Shown piece by piece: positions 1-10,730 of a stretch of 64,000 nt of DNA. Every line of letters begins with the position of its first letter. The first letter of the stretch is position 1. Source of the stretch: Mycobacterium lepraemurium (GTDB lineage: Bacteria > Actinomycetota > Actinomycetes > Mycobacteriales > Mycobacteriaceae); assembly GCA_002291465.1 (NCBI GenBank), contig CP021238.1, positions 1,984,001 to 2,048,000 of the forward strand, given 5' to 3'. The notes below the pieces were generated by a model, which worked only from the letters and a program-made list of their open reading frames with translations, had not been told where the DNA came from and did no database searches. A program made the translations under genes and the position numbers.

Positions 1-1736
1 ACACCGCCGAGCCGGCCGAGAACGACGGCGCGGCGGCCGGCACCGGCGCCGTCCCGGACGGCGCGCCGCAGGCCGCCGACGAGCCCACGAAGACGTCCCA
101 GAAGGCGTCCACGAAGGAGTCCAAGAAGGCGCCGAAGGACAAGCCGAAGGACGGGAGCTCGCACAGCCGGTTCGGGGCCTGGCTGAGCCGGCCGATGACG
201 TCGTTTCACCTGATCATCGCCATCGTGGGGCTGCTGACCACGCTGGGCCTGATCATGGTGCTCTCGGCGTCCGGGGTGCGCTCCTACGACGCCGACGGGT
301 CGGCCTGGGTGATCTTCGGCAAGCAGGTGCTGTGGACGGTGATCGGGTTGATCGCCTGCTACGCCTCGCTGCGGATGTCGGTGCGGTTCATCCGGCGCGT
401 CGCGTTCACCGGCTACGTCGTCACCGTCATCCTGCTGGTGCTGGTGCTGGTGCCCGGGATCGGCAACCTGGCCAACGGATCGCGTAAGTGGTTCGTCGTC
501 GCCGGGTTTTCCATGCAGCCCTCCGAGCTGGCCAAGATCGCTTTCGCCATCTGGGGCGCGCACATGCTCGCGGCCCGCCGCCTGGACCGGGCCAGCCTGC
601 GTGAGCTGTTGATCCCGCTGGTGCCGGCGGCGGTAATCGCGCTGGCGCTGATCGTGGCGCAGCCCGACCTCGGGCAGACGGTGTCGCTGGGCATTATCCT
701 GCTGGCCCTGCTGTGGTACGCGGGCCTGCCGCTGCGGGTGTTCATCACCTCGCTGCTGGCGGTGTTCATGGCCGGCGCGGTGCTGGCGATGTCGGCCGGA
801 TACCGCTCCGACCGGGTGCGGTCCTGGATGAACCCGGAGAGCGACCCGCAGGACACTGGCTATCAGGCCCGGCAGGCGAAATTCGCGCTGGCCCACGGTG
901 GGATCTTCGGCGACGGGCTCGGGCAGGGCGTGGCGAAATGGAATTACCTGCCCAATGCGCACAACGACTTCATCTTCGCGATCATCGGCGAGGAGCTCGG
1001 CTTCATCGGCGCCTTCGGGCTGCTGGTGCTGTTCGGCCTGTTCGCCTACACCGGGATGCGGATCGCCCGCCGCTCGGCCGACCCGTTCCTGCGCCTATTG
1101 ACGGCCACTACCACGATGTGGGTGCTGGGCCAGGCGTTCATCAACATCGGTTACGTGATCGGCATCCTGCCGGTCACCGGCATTCAGCTGCCACTCATCT
1201 CCGCGGGTGGAACATCCACGGCGGCAACGCTTTTCATGATCGGGATCATGGCCAACGCGGCCCGTCACGAGCCCGAGGCGGTGGCCGCTCTGCGTGCCGG
1301 CCGCGACGACAAGGTGAACCGGCTGCTGCGACTGCCGCTGCCCGAGCCGTATTCGCCGACGTGGCTGGAGGCGTTCCGCGATCGCAAGCGGACCGGCCCC
1401 CAGCAGGCCCCGAAATCGGCCCCGAAATCGCGCTCGGCGCCGCGCCAGGGCGCCAAGCCGCCCGGGCGCAAGCCCACCCGCAACGCCGGCCGCGATGCCA
1501 CCCGCAATGCCGGCCTCCATGCCGACGTGCCGCTGCCGCCCCCGCTGCCCCGCACCGCCGGCCGGGCGGGCCGCCAAGCGGGGGGTAGCACGCGCGCCCG
1601 GGCAAGGCATCATGGATCTGGCCAGCGCTATGCCAGTCTGGGAGCCAACTCCGGAGCAAACCCGGCAGCCAGTTCGCGCGCCGGCCAGCGTCAGCCACGG
1701 CGCGCATGGGCATTGGAAGGTCAGCGTTACGGGTGA
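1..1736 (+). CDS. ftsW: Lipid II polymerase FtsW (5' end outside window)
   Basis: SEDS-family glycosyltransferase that polymerises lipid II at the division septum with its class B PBP partner. The frame is open from base 3 to the stop at 1734-1736. An ATG at 195 precedes the first membrane helix, but the upstream frame is coding (Lys/Pro-rich, then [10 protein letters not shown] just before that ATG) and resembles the cytoplasmic N-terminus of tubercular FtsW, so the true start lies before the window. About ten membrane segments are visible. The conserved PNAHNDFIF loop is present and the C-terminal tail is long, basic and Pro/Arg-rich. The stop overlaps the murG start by 4 nt. No lesion is seen. 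Confidence 0.95.
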   Translation, partial: TAEPAENDGAAAGTGAVPDGAPQAADEPTKTSQKASTKESKKAPKDKPKDGSSHSRFGAWLSRPMTSFHLIIAIVGLLTTLGLIMVLSASGVRSYDADGSAWVIFGKQVLWTVIGLIACYASLRMSVRFIRRVAFTGYVVTVILLVLVLVPGIGNLANGSRKWFVVAGFSMQPSELAKIAFAIWGAHMLAARRLDRASLRELLIPLVPAAVIALALIVAQPDLGQTVSLGIILLALLWYAGLPLRVFITSLLAVFMAGAVLAMSAGYRSDRVRSWMNPESDPQDTGYQARQAKFALAHGGIFGDGLGQGVAKWNYLPNAHNDFIFAIIGEELGFIGAFGLLVLFGLFAYTGMRIARRSADPFLRLLTATTTMWVLGQAFINIGYVIGILPVTGIQLPLISAGGTSTAATLFMIGIMANAARHEPEAVAALRAGRDDKVNRLLRLPLPEPYSPTWLEAFRDRKRTGPQQAPKSAPKSRSAPRQGAKPPGRKPTRNAGRDATRNAGLHADVPLPPPLPRTAGRAGRQAGGSTRARARHHGSGQRYASLGANSGANPAASSRAGQRQPRRAWALEGQRYG

Positions 1737-2962
1737 ACGAAACGGTCAAGAAGCCGACCGGCGGGCGGGGGGACGCTCCTCTGCCCGCCGGTGCCGCGTT
1801 GTTGTCGGCCGTTGCACCTCATGAGCCGGTGTCGGTGGTGCTGGCCGGCGGCGGCACCGCCGGCCATGTCGAGCCGGCGATGGCCGTCGCCGACGCGCTG
1901 AAGGCCCTCGACCCCCACGTCCGGATCACCGCGCTGGGCACCGCGCGCGGGCTGGAGACCCGGCTGGTGCCCGAGCGCGGCTGTGACCTCGAGCTCATCA
2001 CGCCGGTGCCGCTGCCGCGCAAGCCCAGCGGCGACCTGGCCCGGCTGCCGTCGCGGGTGTGGCGGGCGGTGCGCGAAACCCGGGCCGTGCTCCACGCCGT
2101 GGACGCCGACGTGGTGATCGGCTTCGGCGGCTACGTGGCCCTGCCGGCCTACCTGGCCGCCCGCGGCGTCTCACCGCGCAAGCCCCGGGTGCCGGTGGTG
2201 ATCCACGAGGCCAACGCCAGCGCCGGGCTGGCCAACCGGGTGGGCGTCCGCACCGCGCAGCGGGTGCTGTCCGCGGTGCCCGATTGCGGCCTGCCCGGCG
2301 CCGAGGTGGTCGGCGTCCCGGTGCGCGAGGCCATCACCTCGCTGGACCGCGCGGCGCTGCGCGCCGAGGCGCGCCGGCACTTCGGATTCGCCGACGACGC
2401 CCGGGTATTGCTGGTGTTCGGCGGCTCGCAGGGCGCGGCCTCGCTGAACCGGGCGGTGTCCGGCGCCGCCGCGCAGCTGGCCGCCGCCGGCGTGTCCGTG
2501 CTGCACGCGCACGGCCCCAAAAACACGCTCGAACTGCGCGAACCGCAGCCCGGCGACCCGCCTTACGTGGCGGTGCCCTACCTGGACCGGATGGACCTGG
2601 CCTACGCGGCCGCCGACCTGGTGATCTGCCGGTCCGGGGCGATGACGGTCGCCGAGGTGTCGGTGGTGGGGTTGCCGGCCATCTACGTGCCGTTGCCGAT
2701 CGGCAACGGCGAACAGCGGCTCAACGCGCTGCCGGTGGTCAACGCCGGCGGCGGCATGGTGGTCGCCGACGCCGACCTGACGCCGGAGTTGGTCGCCCGG
2801 GAGGTGGCCGGCCTGGTGGGCGACCCGCCGCGGCTGGTGGCGATGACGACGGCCGCCGCGCGGGTCGGACATCCCGACGCCGCGCGCCGGGTCGCTCAGG
2901 CGGCGCTGGACATCGGCAGAACGGCGCGGCTCGCCCGCGGGGCGACCGGGGTCGGGCCGTGA
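1733..2962 (+). CDS. murG: MurG, lipid I to lipid II GlcNAc transferase
   Basis: Transfers GlcNAc from UDP-GlcNAc to lipid I at the inner membrane face, giving lipid II. 409 aa from the GTG at 1733, which overlaps the ftsW stop (GTGA). This start gives [13 protein letters not shown], which aligns with the tubercular N-terminus; an ATG at 1706 lies inside ftsW. The GGGTAGH motif is at residues 39-45 and the C-terminal UDP-binding region with GNGEQRLNA is intact. Length is normal. Translational coupling with ftsW upstream and murC downstream is likely because both junctions overlap by 4 nt. Confidence 0.95.
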   Translation: MNETVKKPTGGRGDAPLPAGAALLSAVAPHEPVSVVLAGGGTAGHVEPAMAVADALKALDPHVRITALGTARGLETRLVPERGCDLELITPVPLPRKPSGDLARLPSRVWRAVRETRAVLHAVDADVVIGFGGYVALPAYLAARGVSPRKPRVPVVIHEANASAGLANRVGVRTAQRVLSAVPDCGLPGAEVVGVPVREAITSLDRAALRAEARRHFGFADDARVLLVFGGSQGAASLNRAVSGAAAQLAAAGVSVLHAHGPKNTLELREPQPGDPPYVAVPYLDRMDLAYAAADLVICRSGAMTVAEVSVVGLPAIYVPLPIGNGEQRLNALPVVNAGGGMVVADADLTPELVAREVAGLVGDPPRLVAMTTAAARVGHPDAARRVAQAALDIGRTARLARGATGVGP

Positions 2963-4458
2963 CCACCGACCAGCTGCCCGCCGAGCTGGAACGGGTGCAC
3001 ATGGTCGGCATCGGGGGAGCCGGCATGTCCGGCATTGCCCGCATCCTGCTCGATCGCGGCGGCCTGGTGTCCGGCTCGGACGCCAAGGAGTCGCGCGGCA
3101 TCCACGCGCTGCGCGCCCGCGGCGCCCAGATCCGCATCGGGCACGGCGCGTCGTCGCTGGATCTGTTGCCCGGCGGCCCCACCGCGGTGATCACCACCCA
3201 CGCCGCCATCCCGAAAACCAACCCCGAACTCGTCGAGGCGCGGCGGCGCGGCATTCCGGTGATCCTGCGTCCGGCCGTGCTGGCCAAGCTGATGGACGGC
3301 CGCACCACCCTGATGGTCACTGGCACGCACGGCAAGACGACGACGACGTCGATGCTGATCGTCGCGCTGCAGCACTGCGGGCGCAACCCGTCCTTCGCGG
3401 TCGGCGGCGAGATGGGGGAGGCCGGGACCAACGCCCACCACGGCAGCGGCGACTGCTTCGTCGCCGAGGCCGACGAAAGCGACGGCTCGCTGCTGGAGTA
3501 CACGCCCGACGTCGCGGTGGTCACCAACATCGAGACCGACCACCTGGACTTCTACGGCAGCGCCGACGCCTACGTCGCGGTGTTCGACGCGTTCGTGGAG
3601 CGGCTGGCTCCCGGCGGCGCGCTGGTGGTGTGCGTCGACGACCCGGGCGCGGCCGCGCTGGCCCGGCGCACCGCCGAACTCGGAATTCGGGTGCTGCGCT
3701 ACGGATCCGGGTCGCACGGCCAAGCCGCGTCCGGCGAACCGTTGGACGCCACCCTGGTGTCCTGGCAGCAGCAGGGGACCGAGGCGGTCGCCCAGATCCA
3801 GCTGGCCGCCGACCCCGGCGAGCAGCAACACCCGCTGGTGATGCGGCTCTCGGTGCCCGGGCGGCACATGGCGCTCAACGCGCTGGGCGCGCTGCTCGCG
3901 GCGATCGAGATCGGCGCGCCGACCGAGGCGGTGCTGGACGGGCTGGCCGGCTTCGAGGGGGTGCGCCGCCGCTTCGAACTGGTCGGCACCGCCGGTGGGT
4001 CGGCCCCCAGCTCGATGGTGCGGGTGTTCGACGACTACGCCCATCACCCCACTGAGATCGCGGCCACGCTGGCGGCGGTGCGCACCCTGCTCGAGCAGAG
4101 CGGCGGCGGTCGCAGCATCGCGGTGCTCCAGCCCCATTTATATTCGCGCACAAAGGCTTTCGCTGAGGAGTTCGGTCACGCCCTGGACGCCGCGGACGAG
4201 GTTTTCGTGCTGGACGTCTACGGCGCGCGCGAGCAGCCGCTGGCCGGTGTCAGCGGAGCCAGCGTCGCCGAGCACGTCAGCGTGCCGGTGCGCTACCTGC
4301 CGGACTTCTCCGCGGCCGCCGAGCAGGTCGCCGCGGCGGCCGCGCCCGGCGATGTCATCGTCACCATGGGGGCCGGCGACGTCACGCTGCTGGGCCCCGA
4401 GATCGTCACCGCGCTGCGGGTGCGGGCCAACCGCGGCGTGCCGGGGGCGTTGCGATGA
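2959..4458 (+). CDS. murC: MurC, UDP-MurNAc:L-alanine ligase
   Basis: ATP-dependent Mur ligase that adds L-Ala to UDP-MurNAc, the first step of stem-peptide assembly. 499 aa from a GTG overlapping the murG stop. The same frame is open for 900 nt upstream, but that stretch is only the other-frame shadow of murG. The start is chosen from the [11 protein letters not shown]-terminus and the [11 protein letters not shown]ossmann motif at about 15-25. The ATP P-loop [10 protein letters not shown] is at 121-130 and the Mur motif DDYAHHPTE lies in the C-terminal half. The stop overlaps ftsQ (ATGA). Confidence 0.96.
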   Translation: MTTDQLPAELERVHMVGIGGAGMSGIARILLDRGGLVSGSDAKESRGIHALRARGAQIRIGHGASSLDLLPGGPTAVITTHAAIPKTNPELVEARRRGIPVILRPAVLAKLMDGRTTLMVTGTHGKTTTTSMLIVALQHCGRNPSFAVGGEMGEAGTNAHHGSGDCFVAEADESDGSLLEYTPDVAVVTNIETDHLDFYGSADAYVAVFDAFVERLAPGGALVVCVDDPGAAALARRTAELGIRVLRYGSGSHGQAASGEPLDATLVSWQQQGTEAVAQIQLAADPGEQQHPLVMRLSVPGRHMALNALGALLAAIEIGAPTEAVLDGLAGFEGVRRRFELVGTAGGSAPSSMVRVFDDYAHHPTEIAATLAAVRTLLEQSGGGRSIAVLQPHLYSRTKAFAEEFGHALDAADEVFVLDVYGAREQPLAGVSGASVAEHVSVPVRYLPDFSAAAEQVAAAAAPGDVIVTMGAGDVTLLGPEIVTALRVRANRGVPGALR

Positions 4459-5399
4459 CGCAGCCGGACTCCGAATCGACCGGGTCGGGCCCGGCCGACG
4501 TCGTGGGCGAGGCCGTCACCGAACCGCTGTTCGTCGGCACCGGCCCGCAGCAGCGCGCTGATGGTGGGGCGGAGCAGGCCGAGGTGGAGGGGCCGCGCCG
4601 GCGGGCCCGCCGCGAACGAGCCGAACGCCGCGCCGCCCAGGCCCGGGCCATGGCCATCGAGGAGGCGCGCCGCGAGGCCAAGCGCAGGGCCGCCGGGCGG
4701 CCGGTCAATCAGCCCAAACCCGTTGCGCGCGGCGTGGTTCGGGGCCTGAAAATGTTGATGGTGACCATTCTGGTGGTGATCGTCGGGATCGGTCTGGCCC
4801 TGGTCCTCTACTTCACGCCGGCGATGTCGGCGCGCAACATCGTCGTCGTCGGCACCGGCGTGGTGACCCGGGAGGAAGTGCTGGACGCGGCGCGGGTGCG
4901 GCTGGGCACGCCGCTGCTGCAGATCAACACCGGCCAGGTCGCCGACCGGGTGGCGGCGATCCGGCGGGTGGCCAGCGCACGCGTGCAGCGCCGGTACCCG
5001 TCCGCGCTGCGGATCACCATCGTCGAACGAATCCCGGTGGCGGTCAAAGACTTTCCCGACGGGCCGCACCTGTTCGACCGTGACGGCGTGGACTTCGCGA
5101 CCGGGCCGCCGCCGCCGGCGCTGCCCTACCTCGACGTCGCCGACCCGGGGCCCAACGACCCGGCGACCAAGGCCGCCCTGCAGGTGCTGACCGCGCTGCG
5201 GCCCGAGGTCGAGGGTCAGGTGGGTCGTATCGCGGCGCCCTCGGTGGCGGCGATCACCCTGACCCTGGGCGACGGCCGGGTGGTGATCTGGGGGACCACC
5301 GACCGCACCGATGAGAAGGCCGAGAAGCTGGCCGCGCTGCTGACCCAGCCGGGCAAGACCTACGACGTGTCCAGCCCCGACCTGCCGACGGTCAAGTAG
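4455..5399 (+). CDS. ftsQ: FtsQ, divisome scaffold protein
   Basis: Bitopic divisome protein linking cytoplasmic and periplasmic division factors. 314 aa, with the start codon overlapping the murC stop. A charged cytoplasmic N-terminus (about residues 1-97, Arg/Ala-rich) is followed by one transmembrane helix at about 99-120, a POTRA domain from about 123 to 191 and the beta domain. The long basic N-terminus is usual for mycobacterial FtsQ. It is the last gene of the overlapping ftsW-murG-murC-ftsQ run; ftsZ follows after about 270 bp with its own upstream region. Confidence 0.94.
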   Translation: MTQPDSESTGSGPADVVGEAVTEPLFVGTGPQQRADGGAEQAEVEGPRRRARRERAERRAAQARAMAIEEARREAKRRAAGRPVNQPKPVARGVVRGLKMLMVTILVVIVGIGLALVLYFTPAMSARNIVVVGTGVVTREEVLDAARVRLGTPLLQINTGQVADRVAAIRRVASARVQRRYPSALRITIVERIPVAVKDFPDGPHLFDRDGVDFATGPPPPALPYLDVADPGPNDPATKAALQVLTALRPEVEGQVGRIAAPSVAAITLTLGDGRVVIWGTTDRTDEKAEKLAALLTQPGKTYDVSSPDLPTVK

Positions 5400-5668
5400 C
5401 GATGTTCGTCACGCCCGCGCCGCCGGGATCCGCCATACCCAGCGCTCGCCGCCGCCGCGGTGGGACAATGCCCAAAATTTGCGGGACGCGCATCGGCGCG
5501 CCTGCCGGGATAGCGCGCGCCGTGCCCATACCGTTCTGGTTGCGCGGGACTACTTGACATAACTCTAACTCTATGGTTGAGGTTGAGGGTTTGCCGGGAG
5601 GGCCGCCGACGTCCGGAGGAGCCCACCGCCGGGAGAGCAGCCAAGCCCATCAGGGAGGAAGACGAATG
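5400..5668 (+). promoter_or_regulatory. ftsZ upstream region with candidate promoter
   Basis: Non-coding stretch between ftsQ and ftsZ. It holds a good -35 candidate, TTGACA at 5554-5559, followed by a TAACTC TAACTC repeat and TATGGT at 5572-5577; the spacing to TATGGT is short (12 nt), so the exact -10 is unclear. A strong ribosome site, AGGGAGGA at 5652-5659, precedes ftsZ. Independent ftsZ promoters in this interval are known in other mycobacteria; the assignment here is by motif only. Confidence 0.5.
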
Positions 5669-6829
5669 ATGACCCCCCCGCACAACTACCTGGCCGTCAT
5701 CAAGGTCGTGGGTATCGGTGGCGGCGGCGTCAACGCCGTCAACCGGATGATCGAACAGGGACTCAAGGGCGTGGAGTTCATCGCGATCAACACCGACGCG
5801 CAAGCGCTGTTGATGAGCGATGCCGACGTCAAACTCGACGTCGGGCGCGACTCCACCCGTGGACTGGGCGCCGGCGCGGACCCCGAGGTCGGCCGCAAGG
5901 CCGCCGAGGACGCCAAGGACGAGATCGAGGAGCTGCTGCGCGGCGCCGACATGGTGTTCGTCACCGCCGGCGAGGGCGGCGGCACCGGGACCGGCGGGGC
6001 GCCCGTCGTCGCCAGCATCGCGCGCAAGCTCGGCACTTTGACCGTGGGCGTGGTCACCCGGCCGTTCTCGTTCGAGGGCAAGCGGCGCAGTAACCAGGCC
6101 GAGGCGGGCATCAACGCGCTGCGGGAGAGCTGCGACACCCTGATCGTCATCCCCAACGACCGGCTGCTGCAGATGGGCGACGCGGCCGTGTCGCTGATGG
6201 ACGCCTTCCGTAGCGCCGACGAGGTGCTGCTCAACGGCGTGCAGGGCATCACCGACCTGATCACCACGCCGGGGCTGATCAACGTCGACTTCGCCGACGT
6301 GAAGGGCATCATGTCCGGCGCGGGCACCGCGCTGATGGGCATCGGTTCGGCCCGCGGCGAGGGCCGCTCGCTCAAGGCCGCCGAGATCGCCATCAACTCG
6401 CCGCTGCTGGAGGCCTCGATGGAGGGCGCGCAGGGCGTGCTGATGTCCATCGCCGGCGGCAGCGACCTGGGACTGTTCGAGATCAACGAGGCGGCCTCGC
6501 TGGTGCAGGACGCCGCCCACCAGGACGCCAACATCATCTTCGGCACCGTGATCGACGATTCGCTGGGCGACGAGGTGCGCGTCACCGTCATCGCGGCTGG
6601 CTTCGACGCCGCCGGGCCGGGGCGCAAGCCGGTGATCGGCGGCAGCGCCGACAAGGGGGAGAAGACCGGCTGCGCGCACCGGATCGAGTCGGCCAAGGCG
6701 GGCAAACTCACCTCGACGTTGTTCGAGCCGGTCGACGCGGTCAGCGTGCCGATCAACACCAACGGCTCGACGCTGAATATCGGCAGCGAGGACGACGACG
6801 TGGATGTGCCGCCCTTTATGCGCCGCTGA
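5669..6829 (+). CDS. ftsZ: FtsZ, tubulin-like division GTPase
   Basis: Polymerises into the Z-ring. 386 aa from the second of two adjacent ATGs (5666 and 5669); the second gives the standard MTPPHNYL N-terminus and sits 9 nt after AGGGAGGA. The GTP signature GGGTGTG is at about 103-109, the T7 loop NVDFAD at 205-210 and the C-terminal DVPPFMRR tail binds partners such as SepF. The variable linker is slightly longer than in M. tuberculosis and contains a Cys (GEKTGCAHR). The core is intact. Confidence 0.97.
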   Translation: MTPPHNYLAVIKVVGIGGGGVNAVNRMIEQGLKGVEFIAINTDAQALLMSDADVKLDVGRDSTRGLGAGADPEVGRKAAEDAKDEIEELLRGADMVFVTAGEGGGTGTGGAPVVASIARKLGTLTVGVVTRPFSFEGKRRSNQAEAGINALRESCDTLIVIPNDRLLQMGDAAVSLMDAFRSADEVLLNGVQGITDLITTPGLINVDFADVKGIMSGAGTALMGIGSARGEGRSLKAAEIAINSPLLEASMEGAQGVLMSIAGGSDLGLFEINEAASLVQDAAHQDANIIFGTVIDDSLGDEVRVTVIAAGFDAAGPGRKPVIGGSADKGEKTGCAHRIESAKAGKLTSTLFEPVDAVSVPINTNGSTLNIGSEDDDVDVPPFMRR

Positions 6830-6833
6830 GGCC

Positions 6834-7589
6834 ATGGACTCGACCCGCCTGGCGGACAAGCGCTTTGCGGATACTGGTCACGTGAGCGTTCGCATCCGCC
6901 GGGTGACGACCACCCGCGCCGGTGGTGTCTCCAAGCCCCCGTTCGACAGCTTCAACCTGGGCGACCACGTCGGCGACGACCCGTCGGCGGTGGCCGCCAA
7001 CCGGACCCGCCTGGCGGCCGCCCTCGGGCTCAAGCCCGAACGCCTGGTGTGGATGAACCAGGTGCACGGCGACCGGGTCGAGGTGGTCCATGGGCCCCGC
7101 GACGGTGCGGTGGACGCGACCGACGCGTTGGTCACCGGCACCGCGCGGCTGGCGCTGGCCGCGGTGACCGCAGACTGCGTTCCGGTGCTGCTGGCCGACG
7201 CCCGCGCCGGGGTGGCCGCGGCCGTGCACGCCGGTCGGGTCGGGGCCCAGCGTGGCGTGGTGGTGCGCACGGTGGAGGCGATGCGGGCGCTGGGCGCGCA
7301 ACCCGCCGACATGTCGGCCCTGCTCGGCCCGGCGGTCAGCGGCGCCAACTACGAAGTGCCGGCGGCAATGGCCGACGAGGTCGAGGCGGCGCTGCCGGGC
7401 AGCCGCACCACCACCGCGGCCGGAACGTCCGGACTGGATCTGCGGGCCGGAATTGCTTGCCAGCTAAGGGAATTGGGTGTCACCGCAATCGATATCGATC
7501 TGCGGTGCACGGTGGCCGACCCGGCATTGTTCAGTCATCGCCGCGACGCGCCGACCGGACGGTTGGCCTCGCTGATCTGGATGGAGTGA
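6834..7589 (+). CDS. pgeF: PgeF/YfiH peptidoglycan-editing laccase-domain protein
   Basis: Multicopper-polyphenol-oxidase-domain protein (Rv2149c homologue); E. coli PgeF removes wrongly incorporated L-Ser from the MurC product. 251 aa from the ATG 4 nt after the ftsZ stop; the preceding in-frame codons lie inside ftsZ. The zinc-site motifs are present: NQVHGDRV, TADCVPVLLAD and AVHAGRVGAQRG. Its stop overlaps a possible GTG start of the next gene. A role linked to MurC fidelity is inferred from the family and position. Confidence 0.88.
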   Translation: MDSTRLADKRFADTGHVSVRIRRVTTTRAGGVSKPPFDSFNLGDHVGDDPSAVAANRTRLAAALGLKPERLVWMNQVHGDRVEVVHGPRDGAVDATDALVTGTARLALAAVTADCVPVLLADARAGVAAAVHAGRVGAQRGVVVRTVEAMRALGAQPADMSALLGPAVSGANYEVPAAMADEVEAALPGSRTTTAAGTSGLDLRAGIACQLRELGVTAIDIDLRCTVADPALFSHRRDAPTGRLASLIWME

Positions 7590-7594
7590 CGGCG

Positions 7595-8380
7595 ATGCCG
7601 GCAGGGACACCGGCCCCGGACAGCGCCGGCGACCGCGAAACGGAATTGACGCACGCCTTGGCGGCGGTGCGCTCGCGGCTGGCGGCGGCCGTCGAGGCGG
7701 CGGGCCGCAACGTCGCGGAAATCGAAGTGCTGCCGGTCACCAAATTCTTCCCGGCAAACGATGTCGTGACGTTGTCCCGATTGGGTTGTCGCGCCGTCGG
7801 CGAATCGCGCGACCAGGAAGCGACGGCGAAGGTGGCCGAAGTCACGCGCCTGTTGGCGACGTCCGCGCGGACGAATGTGGCGATTCCGCGCTGGCACATG
7901 GTGGGCCACATCCAGCGGAACAAGGCCCGGTCGGTGGCCCGCTGGGCGCACACCGCGCACTCGGTCGACAGCACCCACCTGGTGTCCGCGCTCGACCGGG
8001 GAGTGGCGGCGGCCCTGGCCGACGGCGGCCGCACCGACCCGATGCGGGTGTATGTCCAGGTCAGCCTCGACGGCGACGAGTCGCGCGGCGGCGTGGACAT
8101 CTCCCGGCCCGGGGCCGTCGACGAGGTGTGCGCGCAGGTCGCGGCGGCGAACAACCTGGACCTGGTCGGGTTGATGGCCATCCCGCCGCTGAACTCCGAT
8201 CCCGACGAGGCGTTTGACCGGCTGCAATCCGAGCATCGGCGGGTGCTCGAGACGCACCGCAATGCAGTGGGGCTGTCCGCCGGCATGTCCGACGACTTCG
8301 AAATTGCCGTCAAGCACGGTTCGACATGTGTGCGTGTCGGTACCGGGCTATTGGGCCGTCGCCCGTTACCGTCACCGTAA
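7595..8380 (+). CDS. yggS: YggS-family PLP homeostasis protein
   Basis: PLP-binding TIM-barrel protein (Rv2148c homologue), proposed to buffer pyridoxal phosphate rather than catalyse a reaction. 261 aa from the ATG at 7595, which has GGAG 7 nt upstream. A GTG at 7586 overlapping the pgeF stop is an alternative that adds three residues. The PLP lysine is K50 in VLPVTKFF; HMVGHIQRNK and the C-terminal KHGSTCVRVGTGLLG phosphate-binding motif are intact. It sits between ftsZ and sepF as in other actinobacteria. Confidence 0.9.
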   Translation: MPAGTPAPDSAGDRETELTHALAAVRSRLAAAVEAAGRNVAEIEVLPVTKFFPANDVVTLSRLGCRAVGESRDQEATAKVAEVTRLLATSARTNVAIPRWHMVGHIQRNKARSVARWAHTAHSVDSTHLVSALDRGVAAALADGGRTDPMRVYVQVSLDGDESRGGVDISRPGAVDEVCAQVAAANNLDLVGLMAIPPLNSDPDEAFDRLQSEHRRVLETHRNAVGLSAGMSDDFEIAVKHGSTCVRVGTGLLGRRPLPSP

Positions 8381-8446
8381 GTAGTCACTGCAGTAACAGC
8401 TTCATCACTAACACCAGCAATCTCAGGGGTTAGAAGGGTCAACGCA

Positions 8447-9091
8447 ATGAGCACACTGCACAAAGTCAAGGCGTATTTCGGGATGGCCCCAATGGACGAC
8501 TACGAAGACGAGTACTACGACGACCGCGCGCAGGCCCGCGGTTTCCCGCGGCCGCGATTCGACGACGGGTACGGCCGCTACGACGGTGACGACTACGACG
8601 ACCAGCGCCGCGCGCCGGCCGACTACCCGCCGCCCGCCGGCTACCGCGGCGGCTACGCCGAGGAGTCGCGCTACGGCGCCGGTCACCCGCGCGAGTTCGA
8701 GCGCTCCGAGATGGGCCGGCCGCGGTTCGGCTCCTGGCTGCGCAACTCCACCCGCGGCGCGCTGGCGATGGACCCGCGCCGGATGGCGATGATGTTCGAA
8801 GAGGGCCACCCGCTGTCGAAGATCACCACGCTGCGGCCCAAGGACTACAGCGAGGCCCGCACTATCGGCGAGCGGTTCCGCGACGGCACCCCGGTCATCA
8901 TGGACCTGGTCTCGATGGACAACGCCGACGCCAAGCGGCTCGTCGACTTCGCGGCCGGGCTGGCGTTCGCGCTGCGCGGCTCCTTCGACAAGGTCGCCAC
9001 CAAGGTGTTCCTGCTCTCACCCGCCGACGTCGACGTGTCGCCGGAGGAGCGCCGCCGGATCGCCGAAACCGGTTTCTACGTATACCAATAA
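8447..9091 (+). CDS. sepF: SepF, FtsZ membrane anchor
   Basis: Membrane-binding partner of FtsZ, which is the main Z-ring anchor in actinobacteria lacking FtsA. 214 aa. The N-terminal amphipathic segment [13 protein letters not shown] is followed by an acidic, Tyr/Arg-rich linker and the C-terminal SepF domain from about residue 115 ([16 protein letters not shown] through the Gly-rich dimer interface). The start is the only good ATG, with GAAGGG upstream. Intact; a hairpin follows the stop. Confidence 0.94.
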   Translation: MSTLHKVKAYFGMAPMDDYEDEYYDDRAQARGFPRPRFDDGYGRYDGDDYDDQRRAPADYPPPAGYRGGYAEESRYGAGHPREFERSEMGRPRFGSWLRNSTRGALAMDPRRMAMMFEEGHPLSKITTLRPKDYSEARTIGERFRDGTPVIMDLVSMDNADAKRLVDFAAGLAFALRGSFDKVATKVFLLSPADVDVSPEERRRIAETGFYVYQ

Positions 9092-9116
9092 CCTCGACCG
9101 CCAGGCGCCGCCGCGG

Positions 9117-9161
9117 CCGGCGCGATGCCTCGTCGGACCAGGTGAGATGGGGCATCGCGCC
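9117..9161. terminator. Hairpin after sepF
   Basis: An 11-bp perfect inverted repeat (GGCGCGATGCC at 9119-9129 and GGCATCGCGCC at 9151-9161) begins 27 nt after the sepF stop. There is no T-run, which is common for mycobacterial terminators. It could also only stabilise the sepF end, since the next gene reads in the same direction. Confidence 0.45.
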
Positions 9162-9248
9162 CGGAGTCGGTAGGCTGGCAGGCGCCGCGCAGGTCCGCGG
9201 CGCTTGGCTCTTATCCGCCAGGTCATCGGTAAGGTCGGAGCACTTCAG

Positions 9249-9539
9249 TTGGTGTTGTTCTTTCAGATCCACGGGCTTGCGCTGTTCATCTTCTGGCTGC
9301 TGCTCATCGCCCGGGTCGTCGTCCAGTTCATCCGCTCGTTCAGCCGGGACTGGCATCCCACAGGGATCACCGTGGTGGTGCTGGAGATCATCATGTCGAT
9401 AACCGATCCGCCGGTGAAGCTGCTGCGCCGGCTGATCCCGCAACTGACCATCGGAGCGGTTCGCTTCGACCTGTCGATCATGGTGCTGCTGCTGGTCGCG
9501 TTCATCGGCATGCAGTTGGCGTTCGGCGCGGCAGCCTGA
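9249..9539 (+). CDS. YggT-family membrane protein (Rv2146c homologue)
   Basis: Small integral membrane protein, 96 aa, found next to sepF and divIVA across actinobacteria; its molecular role is not established. The TTG at 9249, 8 nt after GGAG (9237-9240), is chosen because it gives exactly the tubercular length and N-terminus (M-V-L-F-F-Q). An in-frame ATG does not occur nearby, and upstream frame extension lacks a ribosome site. Two hydrophobic hairpins flank the conserved SITDPPVKLLRRLIP motif, typical of PF02325. Confidence 0.88.
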   Translation: MVLFFQIHGLALFIFWLLLIARVVVQFIRSFSRDWHPTGITVVVLEIIMSITDPPVKLLRRLIPQLTIGAVRFDLSIMVLLLVAFIGMQLAFGAAA

Positions 9540-9832
9540 TCCGATCCTGATCCGGCTTGTCCCGCGCGGCGCCGTTCAGCGGGGGTGGCGGGGGGCCGGA
9601 TTCCGGTCCGGAGACGGTTCGGCCACATTTTAGCGTCGGTTTGGTTCCGCCGATTTAAAAATTCTAAGGTTTCGGATTTTATTGGCCTCACTGTTTGAAA
9701 TTGGTTCTTATTTATTGGGCTAATCGGCGACCGTCGCGCCTGGTGTGACAGGATGGACGGCAGTTGCACGACGGCTACCACTGCGTTCTACACTTTCCAG
9801 AACGTTCGACAGGAACTTGAGGGGACGAAACA
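9540..9832 (+). promoter_or_regulatory. wag31 upstream region
   Basis: About 290 bp without a gene. The stretch 9640-9725 is strikingly AT-rich for this genome (TTTAAAAATTC, TTTTATTGG, TTCTTATTTATT), which suggests the wag31 promoter zone. AGGAACTTGAGGGG just before the ATG supplies a ribosome site. I could not pick one -35/-10 pair with confidence. Confidence 0.45.
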
Positions 9833-10615
9833 ATGCCGCTTACACCAGCCGACGTCCACAATGTGGCGTTCAGTAAGCCACCGATCGGCAAGCGGGGCTA
9901 CAACGAAGATGAGGTGGATGCCTTCCTCGATCTGGTGGAAGCCGAGCTGACGCGACTCATCGAAGAGAACAGCGACCTGCGGCAACGGATCGAAGAGCTG
10001 GACCAGGAGCTCGCCGCCGGTGGCGCCGCCGCCGCGCCGGCCGCCGCCGCGCCCACCCAGGCCATTCCTGTCGCCGAGCCGGAGCCGGTCAAGGCTGCGC
10101 CGGCCGCCGCCGTCAGCAACAAGGAGCAGGCCATCAAGGCCGCGCGGGTGCTGAGCCTGGCCCAGGACACCGCCGACCGGCTGACCAGCACGGCGCAGGC
10201 CGAGTCGGAGAAGATGCTGGCCGACGCGCGGGCCAACGCCGACCAGATCCTCAGCGAGGCCCACAGCACCGCCGAGACCACGGTCGCCGAGGCCCGGCAG
10301 CGCGCCGACGCGATGCTGGCCGACGCGCAGGCCCGCTCGGAGGCCCAGTTGCGTCAGGCCCAGGAGAAGGCCGACGCCCTGCAGGCCGACGTCGAACGCA
10401 AGCATTCCGAGATCATGGGTACCATCAACCAGCAGCGCGCGGTGCTGGAAGGCCGCCTCGAGCAGCTGCGCACCTTCGAACGCGAATACCGCACCCGGCT
10501 CAAGACCTACCTCGAATCCCAGCTGGAGGAGCTCGGCCAGCGCGGCTCGGCCGCGCCGGTGGATTCCAGCGCCGATGCGGGCGGGTTCGACCAGTTCAAC
10601 CGGGGGAACAACTAG
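9833..10615 (+). CDS. wag31: Wag31/DivIVA polar growth scaffold
   Basis: Coiled-coil protein that binds curved pole membrane and directs polar wall growth. 260 aa. The N-terminal DivIVA domain ([32 protein letters not shown]) is followed by an Ala/Pro-rich linker and long coiled coils rich in A-A-E heptads. The linker retains PTQAIPV; the Thr aligns with the tubercular T73 phosphosite of PknA. The C-terminal tail is [11 protein letters not shown]. Intact and strongly conserved. Confidence 0.96.
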   Translation: MPLTPADVHNVAFSKPPIGKRGYNEDEVDAFLDLVEAELTRLIEENSDLRQRIEELDQELAAGGAAAAPAAAAPTQAIPVAEPEPVKAAPAAAVSNKEQAIKAARVLSLAQDTADRLTSTAQAESEKMLADARANADQILSEAHSTAETTVAEARQRADAMLADAQARSEAQLRQAQEKADALQADVERKHSEIMGTINQQRAVLEGRLEQLRTFEREYRTRLKTYLESQLEELGQRGSAAPVDSSADAGGFDQFNRGNN

Positions 10616-10730
10616 CCGCTGACTGGGCTCTGAGTCGTGCCGGTCACGCGCCGAGCTTCGGGGTTGGCACACTAGGTCTGAAACACGGTCTGCAAGACCG
10701 CGGTCCCGCTCGTCGCCTGGAGGATGACTG

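Noticed and set aside
2059..2958. Long open frame upstream of murC
   Set aside because: It is the alternate frame of murG, Arg/Gly-rich without motifs; murC starts at the GTG overlapping the murG stop.
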